Origin: Rugamonas rivuli
Lineage (GTDB): Bacteria; Pseudomonadota; Gammaproteobacteria; Burkholderiales; Burkholderiaceae_D
Assembly: GCF_009380165.1 (NCBI RefSeq)
Contig: NZ_WHUF01000004.1
Coordinates: forward strand, 248,001-312,000
Direction: 5' to 3'
Length of the DNA stretch: 64,000 nucleotides
Part shown: in pieces, positions 55,407-64,000 of the stretch
How positions within the stretch are numbered: the stretch's first letter is position 1
Layout: every line of letters starts with the position of its first letter
The notes under the pieces: model-generated
The model's input: the letters and a program-made list of their open reading frames with translations, nothing else
Databases searched by the model: none
Told to the model about the DNA's origin: nothing
Translations under genes and position numbers: made by a program

Positions 55407-56354
55407 TTATACCAGTTCCAACAGCCCGGCAGCGGCCAGTTCGCGGTCCCACGGCGGCACCGGCTGGTATTCGGCCACCAGGAAATCGATCAGCGCCCGC
55501 ACCTTGGCCGACGGCTGCCGGCTGGCCGGATACAGCGCGCTCAGATGGTTGAGCGGCAGTTCCCAATCGGCCAGCACCGGCACCAGCGTGCCCTCCAGCA
55601 GCGCGCGCCAGGCCAGGAAGGTGGTGTTGTAGACGATGCCCAATCCGCGCTGCGCCGCCTGCTGCAGCACCACGCCGTTGTTGGCCGTGAACGCCGCCTG
55701 CACCCGTACCGTTTGCCGCTCCTCGCCGCGTGTGAAATGCCACTGCGTGCCATCGGTCAGATGGCTGAAATGCAGGCAGCGGTGCTCGCGCAAATCCTGC
55801 GGCGTCTGCGGCACGCCGTAGCGCGCCAGATAAGCCGGCGACGCGCACAGCACGCCGCGGCACGGCGCCAGCGGCCGCATCGCCAGCGCATGCACGTCCG
55901 GTATGCCGCCCACCCGTATCGTCAAATCGAATCCATGCTCGATCGGATCGAGCAGCGCATCGTCCACGTACAGCATGGGCGCCAGCTGCGGGTGCGGCAG
56001 GCTGAATCGGGCCACCGCGTCGGCCAGCCACTCGCTGCCGAAACTCGACGGCGCCTGTATCCGCAAAGGCCCCGCCAATTCGGCCCCGGCCTGGGTGGCC
56101 TGGCTCAGCGCCCGCGCCGCCTCCTGCGACTGCGCCACCGTCGCCATGCACGGCGCCAGATAGGCCTGGCCGGCGTCGGTCAAACTCACTTCGCGGGTCG
56201 AACGGTGCAGCAGGCGCGCTTGCAGCTTTTCCTCCAGTTGCAGGATATGCTTGCTGACCATGGCGCGCGTCAGCCCCAGGCGGCGGCCCGCCTCGCTGAA
56301 GCTGCGCAGCTTCGCCACCTCGACAAAAATCTCCATCGCCCGTAATTGATCCAT
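55407..56354 (-). CDS. LysR-family transcriptional regulator
   Basis: A 315-residue LysR regulator. The N-terminal helix-turn-helix reads MDQLRAMEIFVEVAKLRSFSE, then AGRRLGLTRAMVSKHILQLEEKL. The C-terminal periplasmic-binding-like domain starts GPLRIQAPSSFGSEWLADAV and holds the effector site. It belongs to the CrgA/AaeR-like subgroup by wording such as RLLHRSTREVSLTDAG. It is divergent from the PhyH-TIM pair, with a 109-bp spacer that contains the inverted repeat CATTGTC-N11-GACAATG (56359-56383). It is therefore the likely activator of that pair and of itself. Confidence 0.92.
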   Translation of the reverse strand: MDQLRAMEIFVEVAKLRSFSEAGRRLGLTRAMVSKHILQLEEKLQARLLHRSTREVSLTDAGQAYLAPCMATVAQSQEAARALSQATQAGAELAGPLRIQAPSSFGSEWLADAVARFSLPHPQLAPMLYVDDALLDPIEHGFDLTIRVGGIPDVHALAMRPLAPCRGVLCASPAYLARYGVPQTPQDLREHRCLHFSHLTDGTQWHFTRGEERQTVRVQAAFTANNGVVLQQAAQRGLGIVYNTTFLAWRALLEGTLVPVLADWELPLNHLSALYPASRQPSAKVRALIDFLVAEYQPVPPWDRELAAAGLLELV

Positions 56355-56358
56355 GCGC

Positions 56359-56383
56359 CATTGTCTTCATTTTGGCGACAATG
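56359..56383. promoter_or_regulatory. Candidate LysR operator
   Basis: CATTGTC (56359-56365) and GACAATG (56377-56383) form a 7-bp inverted repeat with 11-bp spacer, next to a smaller dyad GACA-ATG-TGTC (56377-56387). The location between the divergent LysR and dioxygenase genes fits an autoregulatory LTTR site. Confidence 0.55.
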
Positions 56384-56463
56384 TGTCAACCTTTTGCAGA
56401 TTGTCTGGCTACGGTGTGCGCCCTACAATGCGCTATCCCCTTCCTGCCCCATCGGAGCCCGCC

Positions 56464-57303
56464 ATGCTGACAGACGCACAAAAACAACAATATCAACGCG
56501 ACGGCTACATCGTCCTGCCCAACTTCAAGACGCCGCAGGAGATCGCCACGCTGCGCGCACGGGCGGCGGAGATTGTCAACGAATTCGATCCCAACGCCAA
56601 AACCGGCATCTTCAGCACCATCGAGCAGGAAAAGACCACCGACGATTACTTCCTCGGCTCCGACAACACCGTGCGCTGCTTCTTCGAGGAAGAGGCCTTC
56701 GGCCCGGACGGCCAGCTGAAACAGGACAAGTCCCTGTCGATCAACAAGATCGGCCACGCCATGCACGATCTCGATCCGGTGTTCCGCGCCTTCTCCACCG
56801 ACGTGCGGCTGGCCGCCGTGGCGCGCGACCTGGGCCTGGCCGACGCCCAGGTCTGGCAGTCGATGTACATCTTCAAACAGCCCGGCATCGGCGGCGAAGT
56901 GCGCTGGCACCAGGACGCCACCTACTTCGACACCAACCCGGTCAGCGTCACCACCTTCTGGTTCGCGCTGGAAGACGCCACGCTGCAGAACGGCTGCATG
57001 TGGGCCGAACCGGGCGGCCATCGCGGCCCGATGCGCGAGCGCTTCCTGCGCAACGGCGACGACGTGCGCATGGAAAAACTCAGCGACCTGCCATGGCCGG
57101 ACGACAGCACCGCCGTGCCGCTCGAATGCAAGGCCGGCAGCCTGGTATGCTTCCACGGCCTGCTGCCGCACTACAGCGCGCCGAACCGCTCGGCCGTCTC
57201 GCGCCACGCCTACACGCTGCACGTGACCGACGGCGCCACCGAGTACTCGCCGCAGAACTGGATACAGCGCGACGCCGCCTTCCCTGTGCGAGGCTTCCTG
57301 TAA
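56464..57303 (+). CDS. PhyH-family 2-oxoglutarate/Fe(II) dioxygenase
   Basis: A 279-residue dioxygenase of the phytanoyl-CoA dioxygenase family. It starts MLTDAQKQQYQRDGYIVLPN, the usual opening. The iron ligands are the HxD in RWHQDATYFD and the later His in LLPHYSAPNRS, with the 2OG-binding Arg nearby (SRHAYTLHV). The ATG at 56464 has GGAG upstream. It hydroxylates an unknown substrate in the cytoplasm. Its stop TAA overlaps the ATG of the TIM-barrel gene by one base, and it is divergent from the LysR regulator. The set looks like a small catabolic operon. Confidence 0.9.
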   Translation: MLTDAQKQQYQRDGYIVLPNFKTPQEIATLRARAAEIVNEFDPNAKTGIFSTIEQEKTTDDYFLGSDNTVRCFFEEEAFGPDGQLKQDKSLSINKIGHAMHDLDPVFRAFSTDVRLAAVARDLGLADAQVWQSMYIFKQPGIGGEVRWHQDATYFDTNPVSVTTFWFALEDATLQNGCMWAEPGGHRGPMRERFLRNGDDVRMEKLSDLPWPDDSTAVPLECKAGSLVCFHGLLPHYSAPNRSAVSRHAYTLHVTDGATEYSPQNWIQRDAAFPVRGFL

Positions 57304-58118
57304 TGCAGATCCAGATTTTCGCCGCCCACTGGGGCAACAACGAACTGGCGCCGCAGGTCTTCATCGACCGCGTCAAGCAGGCCGGCTTCGACGGCATCGA
57401 AATGTCGCTGCCGCTGGACGCCGCCGCCCGCGAGGACTGGACCGGCCGCATCGCCGCCGCTGGCCTGGGACTGATCGCCGCGCAGTGGGAAACCGTGTTC
57501 CATCCGACCTTCGAACCGCACCGCGCGGCGCTGGCCGAACTGCTGCACAACGCCTGCGCCGCCAGGCCGCTGCACGTGAACTCGCACACCGGCAAGGACT
57601 ACTTCACGTCGGCGCAGAACCGCGAGCTGCTTGAACTGGCGGCCGATATCTCGCGCCAGCACGGCGTGCCCATCGTGCACGAAATCCACCGCAGCCGTTT
57701 CAGCGGCCACCCGATGCTGCTGCTGCCCTACCTGGAGCAGATGCCCGGGCTGGAACTGACGGCCGACCTGTCGCACTGGTGCTGCGCCTGCGAATCGCTG
57801 CTGGAAGACCAGCCGCACACGCTGGCCGCCACGCTGCCGCATGTGCGCCACATCCACGCCCGCATCGGCCACCAGCAAGGTCCGCAAGTGGCCGACTTCC
57901 GCGCGCCGGAATCGCAGGCCGCGCTGGCGGCGCACCTGGGTTGGTGGGACGAAGTGATACGGCTGCGCCGCGCCGCCGGTGCGCAGCGCATGACGCTGAC
58001 GCCGGAATTCGGCCCGGTGCCGTACACGCAAACGCTGCCCTACACGCAGAAGGAAGTGTCGAACGCCTGGGAACTGAACCTGGCGATGCTGGAACTGCTG
58101 CGCCAACGCTACGGCTGA
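57303..58118 (+). CDS. Sugar phosphate isomerase/epimerase-like TIM barrel
   Basis: A 271-residue AP-endonuclease-2/xylose-isomerase-like TIM barrel. Segments are IFAAHWGNNELAPQVFIDRVKQAGFDGIEMS, VNSHTGKDYF, HEIHRSRF, LTADLSHWC, HIHARIGHQQGPQV and LTPEFGPVPYT, which hold the metal-binding His, Glu and Asp positions of the family. The substrate is probably a sugar or related polyol. The ATG at 57303 overlaps the dioxygenase stop (TAATG). Pairs of a PhyH enzyme with this barrel are common in proteobacteria. The 3' end overlaps the convergent kinase gene by 10 bp. Confidence 0.87.
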   Translation: MQIQIFAAHWGNNELAPQVFIDRVKQAGFDGIEMSLPLDAAAREDWTGRIAAAGLGLIAAQWETVFHPTFEPHRAALAELLHNACAARPLHVNSHTGKDYFTSAQNRELLELAADISRQHGVPIVHEIHRSRFSGHPMLLLPYLEQMPGLELTADLSHWCCACESLLEDQPHTLAATLPHVRHIHARIGHQQGPQVADFRAPESQAALAAHLGWWDEVIRLRRAAGAQRMTLTPEFGPVPYTQTLPYTQKEVSNAWELNLAMLELLRQRYG

Positions 58119-60061
58119 AGCGCAGGCCGGTGCACCGGCTCCGGCGCCGCACCTTCCGGTGCCCGCGTCGGCAGCACCAGCGTGACGGTGGTGCCGGCGC
58201 CAGGCTCGGACTCGACCCGTATGGTCCCGCGCAGCACGCCGGTGACAATGTTATAAACGATATTCATCCCCAGCCCCGAGCCGCCCTGCCCCAGCTTGGT
58301 GGTGAAGAAGGGATCGAAGATCTTGTGCAGCGTGCCGGCCGTCATGCCGGCGCCGTTGTCGGAAAACCGCAGCTTCACCAGGTCCGCGCCTTCGCGCCGC
58401 GCCTCGATGACGATGGCGCCACCGTCGCGGCCATCGAAGCCGTGCAGCAGCGCGTTGCCGATCAAATTGCTCAGCACCTGGCTCAAGCTGCCCGGATAGG
58501 AATCGAACTCCAGCCCCGCCGGCACATCGACCTTCACCTCGCAGCCGGCCCGCCGCAGCTGGGCCGCGTAGGTCGCCAGCGTGTCGTGCACCACCTCGTC
58601 GAGCTGGAAGCGGCGCCGCTGGCCGCTGGCCTGGTCCACCGCCACCTGCTTGAATGAGGTGATCAAGTCGGCGGCCCGCGTCAGGGAGCTGTTCATGATG
58701 TCGCAGGCCTTGCGCGCGTCGGCCAGGTGCGTCTCCAGCACCGAGCGTTTCAGGCCGCCGTCGGCGGCCAGGCGCCGTTCGAAATCGCGCACCATGTCGC
58801 TCAGGGCGCTGGCGGTCAGCAGGCTGTTGCCGATCGGCGTATTCAGCTCATGCGCCACGCCGGCCACCAGAGCGCCCAGCGACGCCATCTTCTCCGACGT
58901 CTGCAGATTGGTCTGGGCCTGCTTCAGCGTTTCCGCCACCACCGACAGATCGCTGCGCGCCTGCTCCACATTGCTCTTCTGCCGTTCCAGCTCGGCCAGG
59001 CTGTATTCCAGGCCGTGCTTGGCGTCGATCACGCGCCGGGTGGACACCAGCAGCGCCGCGATCAGCGCGCTGATGATGAAGCCTGCCACGCCGATCACCA
59101 GCACCGGCAGCTGCGAACGGCTGTAGCGCGTGCCGCCATAGCCCTCGAAGCGCATCAGCCAGCGGCGCTGGCCCACCATCAAATCCTTTTGCTGCGCCAT
59201 CCCATCCAGCGGCGCGCTGCGCGCCTGATGGGTGCTCACCTTGCCGGCGCTGTCGTAGAGCAGCGTGTCGACGCTGGACGGCTGCACGTCCCTGGCGCCG
59301 GGATAGCCGCCGTCGTCGATGCGCACATGTATGTGCTCCAGCAGCGAGGCGTCGATCACCTCGCGCATCAGCGTGTTGACGCGGAAGACGATGGCGACAA
59401 AGCCGACCAGCGCCGCCCGCCGCTGCTCGACCGTCTGCAACGGCGGACCGCTGCGGTAGACCGGCGCCCGCGCCACGAAGCCCGGCTCGCCGCTGGAATC
59501 CTGCACCAGCGTGATGCGCTCGGTGGCGACGATCTCGCCGCTGTCGCGGCCCAGCTCCAGCGCCCGCAGATGCGGCGGCAGCGCGGCCAGGTCCAGGCCG
59601 AAGGCGTTCTCGTTGCCCTTCAGCGGTTCGGTGTATTCGATGATGTAGTGCAGGTCGCGGCGGCTGGCCGGATGCACGAGGAAGTCCGGATAGCCGCGCG
59701 CATCGATGGCGGTGTCGCCCTTGACGGCGGCGGTGAACGCCGCCAGCTCCGTCTCCGGCACCATGCGCACGAACTGGATCGCCTGGAAGCCGGGATAGCG
59801 GCGGTCCAGCTTAAGCTCCGTCACGAAGCGGTGGAAGCGCTGGCGGTCGATGCGGTCTTCCAGCGCGTACATGCCTTTTATCCCGAGCAGCATGTCGAAA
59901 TAGGTTTGCAGCCGCACCTCGGTGTCGCGCGCCACCTTCTCCACGTCGCGCTGGAAGTTGTCCTGCGCCTGCTGGCGCTGCGTCGTGACCACCGCATAGC
60001 AGGTCGCGGCCGTGAGACAGATGCCTATGATGAAAGCCAGATAACCGCGCGATCGCATCAT
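58109..60061 (-). CDS. CHASE-domain sensor histidine kinase
   Basis: A 650-residue membrane histidine kinase. TM1 lies at about 7-26; a periplasmic CHASE domain covers about 70-290 (FQAIQFVRMVPETELAAF, YIIEYTEPLKGNENAFGLDL); TM2 is at about 323-343. A coiled coil leads to the phospho-acceptor region GVAHELNTPIGNSLLTAS (about 404) of the HisKA_4 type, and the ATPase has NLIGNALLHG, DNGAGM and GGSGLGMNIVYN. The CHASE ligand is not known; cytokinin-like or peptide ligands are seen elsewhere. It follows the HD-GYP response regulator by 13 bp on the same strand, which is its likely partner. Confidence 0.9.
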   Translation of the reverse strand: MMRSRGYLAFIIGICLTAATCYAVVTTQRQQAQDNFQRDVEKVARDTEVRLQTYFDMLLGIKGMYALEDRIDRQRFHRFVTELKLDRRYPGFQAIQFVRMVPETELAAFTAAVKGDTAIDARGYPDFLVHPASRRDLHYIIEYTEPLKGNENAFGLDLAALPPHLRALELGRDSGEIVATERITLVQDSSGEPGFVARAPVYRSGPPLQTVEQRRAALVGFVAIVFRVNTLMREVIDASLLEHIHVRIDDGGYPGARDVQPSSVDTLLYDSAGKVSTHQARSAPLDGMAQQKDLMVGQRRWLMRFEGYGGTRYSRSQLPVLVIGVAGFIISALIAALLVSTRRVIDAKHGLEYSLAELERQKSNVEQARSDLSVVAETLKQAQTNLQTSEKMASLGALVAGVAHELNTPIGNSLLTASALSDMVRDFERRLAADGGLKRSVLETHLADARKACDIMNSSLTRAADLITSFKQVAVDQASGQRRRFQLDEVVHDTLATYAAQLRRAGCEVKVDVPAGLEFDSYPGSLSQVLSNLIGNALLHGFDGRDGGAIVIEARREGADLVKLRFSDNGAGMTAGTLHKIFDPFFTTKLGQGGSGLGMNIVYNIVTGVLRGTIRVESEPGAGTTVTLVLPTRAPEGAAPEPVHRPALQP

Positions 60062-60074
60062 AGGTCGGCGCCTC

Positions 60075-61187
60075 CTACTCCACGATATCCGGCGTGGTGG
60101 CGGGCGCCGGCAAGTCGCTATAGCGTTCGGCGATGGCCATGAACTCCTCCTCGACGGTGAGCATGGCGTCGACCACGTCGGGATCGAAATGCTCGCCGCT
60201 GCCCTGGCGTATCATCTCCATCGCCGTTTCGTGGGTGAAGGCGGGCTTGTAGACGCGCTTGGAAATGAGCGCATCGTAGACGTCGGCCACCGCCATCAGC
60301 CGCGCCGACATCGGGATCGCATCGCCCACCAGCCCTTGCGGATAGCCGGAGCCGTCGTACTTCTCCTGGTGCGAGTAGGTGATCTCGCGCGCGTAGCGCA
60401 GGAAGGTGTTGGTGTAGCCCAGGTGCTGCTCGACGTTGGCGATGGCGTCGCGCCCGTACACGGTGTGCATCTTCATGATGGCGAATTCTTCGTCGGTCAG
60501 GCGGTCAGGCTTGAGCAGGATGGCGTCCGGGATCGAGACCTTGCCGATGTCGTGCAGCGGCGCGGCCTTGAACAGCGACTTGATGTTCGCGTCGCTCAGC
60601 TCTTCCTTGAAGCGGCTATGCGTCTGCAACTGGCGGCCCAGCGCGGCGATGTAGTGCTGCACGCGGCGCAGGTGGTTGGCGGTTTCGTATTCGCGGGTCT
60701 CGGCCAGCGAGGCCAGCGCCCAGATCATGGCGTCGAGCATCTGGCTCAACTCCGCCGTCACTTCCTCGACCACGTGTTCCAGCAGATTGCGCTGCTGCTT
60801 GAGCAGTTCGCGCGAATGGCGCAGCTGCAGCTGGGTGTCGACCCGCGCGCGCAGCACCTCGCCGGCGATCGGCTTGAGCACGACGTCGGCGCCGCCCTCC
60901 AGGAAGGCGCGCGCCTCGTCGGCCTGCTGTTGCAGGAAAATGACAGGGATGTCGGCCGTATCCGGGCTGGATTTGAGCTGCTGGCATACGGCATAGCCGT
61001 CCACTTCCGGCAGCGCCGTGTCCAGCACCACCAGATGCGGGCGCGGCACCTGCTGCATGATGGCCAGCGCGGCGCGGCCGTTGTTGGCCAGCTTGACCTC
61101 GTACTGGTCCTGCAGCAGCCCATTCATCAAGATCAGGTTGTCCGGCGCCTCATCGACGATGAGCACGATGGCCTTTTTGATGTTCAT
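60075..61187 (-). CDS. HD-GYP response regulator (c-di-GMP phosphodiesterase)
   Basis: A 370-residue two-domain protein. The N-terminal receiver (1-125) has VVLDTALPEVDGY with the phospho-acceptor Asp and VLKPI with the Lys; the first acidic pair reads DE (IVDEAPDN) rather than DD. The HD-GYP domain (about 150-345) keeps HLRRVQHYIA, PLHDIGKVSIPD (about 211), MHTVYGRDAI, the YDGSGYP motif (about 281) and VADVYDAL. It should degrade c-di-GMP when phosphorylated by the CHASE kinase encoded just downstream. The start is ATG 61185-61187. It is the first gene of the two-gene operon. Confidence 0.9.
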   Translation of the reverse strand: MNIKKAIVLIVDEAPDNLILMNGLLQDQYEVKLANNGRAALAIMQQVPRPHLVVLDTALPEVDGYAVCQQLKSSPDTADIPVIFLQQQADEARAFLEGGADVVLKPIAGEVLRARVDTQLQLRHSRELLKQQRNLLEHVVEEVTAELSQMLDAMIWALASLAETREYETANHLRRVQHYIAALGRQLQTHSRFKEELSDANIKSLFKAAPLHDIGKVSIPDAILLKPDRLTDEEFAIMKMHTVYGRDAIANVEQHLGYTNTFLRYAREITYSHQEKYDGSGYPQGLVGDAIPMSARLMAVADVYDALISKRVYKPAFTHETAMEMIRQGSGEHFDPDVVDAMLTVEEEFMAIAERYSDLPAPATTPDIVE

Positions 61188-61268
61188 CTGCCGCTACTCC
61201 CCGATATTGGTCTCTACCAGCATCATAACCGAGGGAATTTTCCCGCAAAACATTTTTTCTCCGCTAGC

Positions 61269-61297
61269 TTGCAATTGTATAGTGCACTACCTATACT
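61269..61297 (+). promoter_or_regulatory. Promoter and dyad before ohrR-like gene
   Basis: TTGCAA (61269-61274) and TATACT (61292-61297) are separated by 17 bp and form a good sigma-70 promoter. The expected start point, near 61304, coincides with the second ATG of the gene, which implies a leaderless message. GTATAG-N8-CTATAC (61277-61296) and TAGTGCACTA (61280-61289) are dyads inside the spacer and suit autorepression. Confidence 0.6.
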
Positions 61298-61303
61298 ATG
61301 GAC

Positions 61304-61765
61304 ATGGATACCAAAACTACCCCCGCTCCCTCCGCCGCCGTGCCGCAACTGGACGGCCAGCTGTGCTTTGCCCTGTATTCGACGTCGCTGGCGATGAGCA
61401 AGCTGTATCGCAAACTGCTGCGCGGCCTCGGCCTGACCTATTCCCAGTACCTGGTGATGATGGTGCTGTGGGAGAAAAACGAGCTGACCGTGTCGGAAGT
61501 CGGCGAACGCCTGTTCCTCGACTCGGCCACGCTGACGCCCCTGCTCAAGCGCATGGAACAGGCCGAGCTGTTGACCCGCACCCGCGCCGCCAGCGACGAG
61601 CGCCAGGTCATCATCTCGCTGACGCCGCACGGCGACGCGCTGCGCCACGAAGCGGCCAAGCTGCCGCCGTCCATCCTGCAAGCGACCAAGTGCACGCTGG
61701 ATGAAGTGGTGGGCATGAAGCAGCAGCTCGACGCGCTGCGCGCCAGCCTGATGTCCGCCAACTGA
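61304..61765 (+). CDS. MarR-family regulator, OhrR-like
   Basis: A 153-residue winged-helix regulator. [23 protein letters not shown] carries the N-terminal Cys (21) of OhrR sensors; a second Cys (130, in ATKCTLDE) matches the distal Cys of the two-Cys Xanthomonas type. The helix-turn-helix is [25 protein letters not shown], with wing [17 protein letters not shown]. OhrR senses organic peroxides by cysteine oxidation. Here the target gene is not an ohr gene but a 2OG-Fe dioxygenase eight bases downstream. The start is either ATG 61304 (leaderless prediction) or the in-frame ATG 61298. No ribosome-binding site is present for either. Confidence 0.85.
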   Translation: MDTKTTPAPSAAVPQLDGQLCFALYSTSLAMSKLYRKLLRGLGLTYSQYLVMMVLWEKNELTVSEVGERLFLDSATLTPLLKRMEQAELLTRTRAASDERQVIISLTPHGDALRHEAAKLPPSILQATKCTLDEVVGMKQQLDALRASLMSAN

Positions 61766-61773
61766 GAGCGCCG

Positions 61774-62520
61774 ATGACGACTTCCAATCCGATCTTCACC
61801 CATCCCCGCCATGTGGCCGAAGCGCTGCGCAAGGACGGTTACGCGGTCATGCCGCCGCAGGACGTGGCGGCGCTGGCCGGCGTGACGCTGGCGGAGCTGG
61901 ACGCGCTGGTCCCCAGCTGGAACGCGCTGGAACTGGACAACTACCTGAAGGACGGCGGCCGCTATCGGCGCCGCCGCCATTCCTGCTTCGTGCAGAACGG
62001 CGCCGAGCTGACGCAGACCGCGCACCGCGCCCACTGGCAGCCGCTCGAATACAACGCCCTGCACGGCGGCATGAACCGCCTGTTCGAACCGATGCTGCCG
62101 TCCACCGTGGCGCAGCCGGCATGGCAGGCGCTGGTGCGCGGCATCGGCCAGCTGTGCAGCGCAGCGCGCCGCAGCACCGCCCCGTGGTACGTTGAAGCGC
62201 ACCAGTTCCGCATCGACACCACCGACGGCATCGGCCGGCCGACGCCGGAAGGCGCGCACCGCGACGGCGTCGATTTCGTCGCCGTGCTGCTGATCGGCCG
62301 CGAGCAGATCAAGGGCGGCGAGACTCGCATCTTCGAAGCCGATGGCCCGAACGGCAAGCGCTTCACGATGACCGAACCGTGGACCATGCTGCTGCTCGAC
62401 GATGCGACGGTGATCCATGAATCGACGCCGATCCAGCCGCTGGGAGAGCACGGCCACCGCGACACGCTGGTGCTGACCTGGCGCGCGGGTGGGTTCCAGG
62501 GACAGGAAAGTCCCCCCTGA
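61774..62520 (+). CDS. 2OG-Fe(II) dioxygenase, BsmA/amino acid hydroxylase-like
   Basis: A 248-residue protein of the PF10014-type 2OG-Fe dioxygenases, which include BsmA and the L-isoleucine dioxygenase of Bacillus. The iron site is HRDGVDF, with the distal His in [12 protein letters not shown] and the 2OG-binding Arg in [11 protein letters not shown] longer Arg-rich segment [10 protein letters not shown] lies at about 64-73. It probably hydroxylates a free amino acid or a related metabolite. It is eight bases downstream of the OhrR-like regulator and so in its operon, suggesting control by peroxide or redox. The substrate is unknown. Confidence 0.82.
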   Translation: MTTSNPIFTHPRHVAEALRKDGYAVMPPQDVAALAGVTLAELDALVPSWNALELDNYLKDGGRYRRRRHSCFVQNGAELTQTAHRAHWQPLEYNALHGGMNRLFEPMLPSTVAQPAWQALVRGIGQLCSAARRSTAPWYVEAHQFRIDTTDGIGRPTPEGAHRDGVDFVAVLLIGREQIKGGETRIFEADGPNGKRFTMTEPWTMLLLDDATVIHESTPIQPLGEHGHRDTLVLTWRAGGFQGQESPP

Positions 62521-62576
62521 AAGACTAAATCCGATATAGTCACAACAGAAAATATCAGCATTCAGGAGGGTGGTCC

Positions 62577-63935
<1,359 letters not shown>

Positions 63936-63969
63936 AAGTTTGACTTTTTTATACTGTAGAAGCTTAGAC

Positions 63970-63985
63970 ACCGTAGTTCTACGGT
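63970..63985. promoter_or_regulatory. Dyad at the right edge
   Basis: ACCGTAG-TT-CTACGGT is a perfect 7-bp inverted repeat after the REC-kinase gene. It could be an operator for a gene beyond the window or a weak hairpin. The even spacing differs from the TGTAGT-N3-ACTACA sites. Confidence 0.35.
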
Positions 63986-64000
63986 ATTGCACCGCAACAT

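Noticed and set aside
56346..57302. A longer frame that would extend the TIM-barrel protein upstream over the dioxygenase gene
   Set aside because: The first part is a shadow of the PhyH gene; the barrel starts at ATG 57303, which overlaps the PhyH stop.
63936..64000. A promoter for a gene beyond the right edge
   Set aside because: TTGACT at 63940-63945 has no good -10 box at proper spacing, so only the dyad at 63970-63985 is reported.

Overview
The window looks like chromosomal DNA of a GC-rich betaproteobacterium, most likely an Oxalobacteraceae member of the Duganella/Massilia type. Pointers are a glucokinase fused to an RpiR/HexR-type regulator, a phasin, many TonB/GH starch-degradation functions and many c-di-GMP and sensor genes. 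I see no rRNA, tRNA, CRISPR array, insertion sequence or phage gene. This placement is an inference from gene content.

Region 1 (1-3.2 kb): two small genes of unknown function on the minus strand, then a galactonate operon (dgoK, dgoA, SMP-30 lactonase). Region 2 (3.4-6.7 kb): a membrane-anchored hypothetical, a PadR repressor with a histidine-rich N-terminus driving an MFS efflux gene, and a TipA-like MerR regulator.

Region 3 (6.6-39 kb) is the core: a maltodextrin/starch utilisation locus. It holds a glucokinase-HexR-like fusion with an alpha-glucosidase, a POT transporter, a secreted pullulanase, a small PKD-like lipoprotein, a GH92 mannosidase, an MFS maltose-type transporter with phosphoglucomutase and periplasmic alpha-amylase, a GH31 glucosidase, an ACE-like M2 peptidase, two convergent flavin-dependent halogenase paralogs, a large TonB-dependent receptor, a cyclomaltodextrinase, and an unusual glycosidase-esterase fusion. 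Polymer would be cut outside or in the periplasm, imported through the receptor and the MFS carrier, and channelled to glucose-6-phosphate by Glk and Pgm. Several promoters carry variants of TGTAGT-N3-ACTACA. This matches the odd-spaced shape of the published HexR operator, so the regulator encoded in the cluster may control it.

Region 4 (39-64 kb) is housekeeping and signalling: a GGDEF protein with a ruined EAL domain, a chemoreceptor, two GNATs, a cytosine-deaminase-like enzyme with DUF2164, a phasin with an Ala/Pro/Lys tail, an MdlAB-type ABC exporter, a TPR-GGDEF cyclase, a free sCache protein, an M29-like aminopeptidase, a hexapeptide acetyltransferase, a LysR regulator divergent from a PhyH-dioxygenase/TIM-barrel pair, a CHASE kinase/HD-GYP pair, an OhrR-like regulator with a 2OG-Fe dioxygenase, and a REC-histidine kinase.

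Coding is very dense. Convergent gene pairs share or nearly share stop codons several times (3959-3962, 6659-6662, 17850/17854, 28796/28803, 38960-38976, 58109-58118), and several operon neighbours overlap by ATGA.
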